Shown here in pieces: positions 55,791-57,252 of a DNA stretch of 57,252 nucleotides (the stretch's first letter is position 1; each line of letters begins with the position of its first letter). Origin of the DNA: Phascolarctobacterium sp. (GTDB lineage Bacteria; Bacillota; Negativicutes; Acidaminococcales; Acidaminococcaceae). The stretch lies in contig JAFTID010000039.1 in the NCBI GenBank assembly GCA_017457085.1, positions 1 through 57,252 of the forward strand, given 5' to 3'. The position numbers and the translations under genes are program-made. The notes beneath the pieces are model-generated. The model did not search any database and was not told the origin of the DNA. It saw only the letters and a program-made list of their open reading frames with translations.

Positions 55791-56663
55791 TTAATAGTCA
55801 ATCTCTTCGTCACGTTTAGCCAGATAACGAATAGCACTCAGCGCTGCCTTTTGACCTTGACCAGCAGCACGATTACATTGCCACGGTTGACCAGTGCAGT
55901 CGCCGCCAGCAAATACGCCTTCTACGTTGGTTTGTGCTTGGTCATCTACGTATACGCTACGACCACGGATTTGCAATTGAGGCAAGAAGCTGTTGAGAGG
56001 GTCAGTAGCACGGAACATAAATACTGCTTGAACACCGAAGAAATCAGTATCAGTATGCAAGCCAGTTACTCTGTCGGTACCGGTAATTTCAGTAGGCGGT
56101 TCAATTACAATGGTGATGTTCTTTCTCTTGGGAGGTCTGAAACCGCTGTAACGGGGGAACAAGTAGACATGCTCGCAGTAATCAGCCAAGAGTTCAATTT
56201 CATCCATTGCGTCATCGGTAGTAGCAATTGCAGCTACACGTTTGCCTTTATATTTAACGCCGTCAACTTTTGCGCTATAGCTTACGCCACGGCCCATAAA
56301 TTCTTTTTCGCCAACCAAAAGATTGGAACGGGAAACACCGGTGCAAAGTACAACAGCATCAACGTCAAAGTTACCACTAGGGGTACCAATTATGAAGCCG
56401 TTGCCAACTTCTTTTAAGGAAACAACTTTTTCTTCAACAACAAACACGTCAGTTCTGGAAAGATGAGCAACAAAATGGTCCATCAGTTCAGTACCGGACA
56501 TAGGGCGCAAGCCTAAGTAGTCATTAACTTCAGCAACGCTACGCAGGCGCGGGCTAAAGCCATGGGCTTCAAAAAGTACAACCTTACGACCTTTACTTTG
56601 TGCAGTAATTGCAGCTGCGATACCTGCAGGACCGCCGCCGATAACCGCTATATCAAATTTCAT
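55791..56663 (-). CDS. Thioredoxin-reductase-like flavoprotein lacking CxxC
   Basis: A 290-residue FAD protein of the TrxR fold. FAD motifs are intact (IAVIGGGPAGIAAAITAQ and GVFAGGDCTGQPWQ). The redox site normally YCATCDG reads YSAKVDG (130-133), so both cysteines are gone, and the NADPH loop usually VVGGGDSA reads AIATTDDA. It therefore should not reduce thioredoxin in the usual way. A ferredoxin- or flavin-linked reductase is possible. It lies upstream of serS with about 80 bp between them. Confidence 0.8.
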   Translation of the reverse strand: MKFDIAVIGGGPAGIAAAITAQSKGRKVVLFEAHGFSPRLRSVAEVNDYLGLRPMSGTELMDHFVAHLSRTDVFVVEEKVVSLKEVGNGFIIGTPSGNFDVDAVVLCTGVSRSNLLVGEKEFMGRGVSYSAKVDGVKYKGKRVAAIATTDDAMDEIELLADYCEHVYLFPRYSGFRPPKRKNITIVIEPPTEITGTDRVTGLHTDTDFFGVQAVFMFRATDPLNSFLPQLQIRGRSVYVDDQAQTNVEGVFAGGDCTGQPWQCNRAAGQGQKAALSAIRYLAKRDEEIDY

Positions 56664-56823
56664 ATATTAATCCTCCGTAGATTTATTATGGACACTTCCA
56701 TTCCTTTTATATTATTCTGTATTAATTTTGTAGTCAAATTTTTTCTTTAAACGGTCGATTTTTTCAAAAAAACTCTTGCCAAACTATAAAAAATCGTGTA
56801 ATATATTCAAGTAACATCACTAC

Positions 56824-56899
56824 GGCCCATTAGCTCAGTTGGTAGAGCACCTGACTCTTAATCAGGGTGTCGTAGGTTCGAGGCCTACATGGGTCACCA
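56824..56899 (+). tRNA. tRNA-Lys (CUU)
   Basis: A 76-nt cloverleaf: acceptor GGCCCAT/ATGGGTC, anticodon loop CTCTTAA (anticodon CTT), T-arm with GGTTCGAGGCC, encoded CCA. First of a five-tRNA cluster. Confidence 0.97.
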
Positions 56900-56903
56900 A
56901 TCT

Positions 56904-56978
56904 GGCCGGTTGGTCAAGCGGTTAAGACACCGCCCTTTCACGGCGGTATCAGGGGTTCGATTCCCCTACCGGTCACCA
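56904..56978 (+). tRNA. tRNA-Glu (UUC)
   Basis: Acceptor GGCCGGT/ACCGGTC, anticodon stem CCGCC/GGCGG with loop CTTTCAC (anticodon TTC), encoded CCA. Confidence 0.97.
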
Positions 56979-56984
56979 TAATAC

Positions 56985-57060
56985 GGTCGCTTAGCTCAGC
57001 TGGGAGAGCGTCTGCCTTACAAGCAGAATGTCGGCGGTTCGATCCCGTCAGCGACCACCA
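56985..57060 (+). tRNA. tRNA-Val (UAC)
   Basis: Acceptor GGTCGCT/AGCGACC, anticodon loop CTTACAA (anticodon TAC), encoded CCA. Confidence 0.97.
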
Positions 57061-57085
57061 TTTTCCATGTAACCTCATATTGTTT

Positions 57086-57162
57086 GGCCCGGTGGTTCAG
57101 TTGGTTAGAATGCCGCCCTGTCACGGCGGAGGTCGAGGGTTCGAGTCCCTTCCGGGTCGCCA
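57086..57162 (+). tRNA. tRNA-Asp (GUC)
   Basis: Acceptor GGCCCGG/CCGGGTC, anticodon stem CCGCC/GGCGG with loop CTGTCAC (anticodon GTC), discriminator G, encoded CCA. The GTC anticodon is the substrate for queuosine and for GluQ at 4703-5662. Confidence 0.97.
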
Positions 57163-57167
57163 AACCT

Positions 57168-57243
57168 GCCTCGGTAGCTCAGTTGGTAGAGCAAGGGACT
57201 GAAAATCCCTGTGTCCACAGTTCGATTCTGTGCTGAGGCACCA
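57168..57243 (+). tRNA. tRNA-Phe (GAA)
   Basis: Acceptor GCCTCGG/CTGAGGC, anticodon stem GGGA/TCCC with loop CTGAAAA (anticodon GAA), encoded CCA. The cluster may continue past the window edge. Confidence 0.96.
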
Positions 57244-57252
57244 TTGGAAAAC

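Overview
The window reads as chromosomal DNA of a strictly anaerobic, Gram-negative-type Firmicute of the Negativicutes; Acidaminococcaceae (Phascolarctobacterium-like) is my best guess, from gene content and not from any search. Pointers are Firmicute gene order (yybS-gdpP-rplI; yaaO-tmk-holB-ricT-trmN6-rsmI-metG-tatD), T-box and TPP-riboswitch control, an [FeFe]-hydrogenase maturase (HydE), and a eukaryote-type lysine/ornithine decarboxylase, which in Selenomonas and relatives supplies cadaverine for the cell wall.

Layout. 0.1-4.5 kb: a serine recombinase, then the DUF2232-gdpP-rplI operon (minus strand). 4.7-7.3 kb: gluQ, a small membrane protein and a CNNM/CorC transporter (plus). 7.3-13.0 kb: a trpEGDCFA operon (minus) behind a tryptophan T-box; trpB is absent. 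13.1-16.7 kb: a tautomerase, tRNA-Lys, a CofE-like ligase and dnaB. 16.9-21.1 kb: trmB-type regulator and lysA, cold-shock protein, then a membrane protein, cyclophilin and GIY-YIG protein. 21.1-24.4 kb: panG-panB-panC-panD (plus) behind a structured leader RNA ending in a terminator. 24.4-29.1 kb: M20 peptidase and thiSFGH (minus) behind a TPP riboswitch and further hairpins. 29.2-31.8 kb: hydE and a ClC transporter. 31.9-40.7 kb: an accessory region with two Sel1 proteins (both apparently frameshifted near the C-terminus), an orphan gene, two proteins with PD-(D/E)XK-like signatures, a WYL regulator, an RNase J-like metallo-beta-lactamase and a Sel1/zinc-ribbon protein. 40.8-52.8 kb: P1 peptidase, then the tatD-metG-rsmI ... 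trmN6-ricT-holB-tmk-yaaO cluster, interrupted by hicAB and a pRiA4b-ORF3 gene. 53.0-56.7 kb: a fold-III lysine/ornithine decarboxylase, serS and a thioredoxin-reductase-like flavoprotein without its redox cysteines. 56.8-57.2 kb: tRNA-Lys-Glu-Val-Asp-Phe.

Functional links. LysA makes lysine from diaminopimelate and the fold-III decarboxylase could turn it into cadaverine. The trp, thi and pan operons each carry a 5' regulatory RNA of a different kind.

The most unusual signal is a family of imperfect inverted-repeat elements (about 120 bp full length, five copies including shortened ones). Every copy starts at or just after the stop codon of a gene and ends before that gene's terminator. The outer and middle arms differ between copies yet stay complementary, while the tip is conserved. 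I do not recognise this family.
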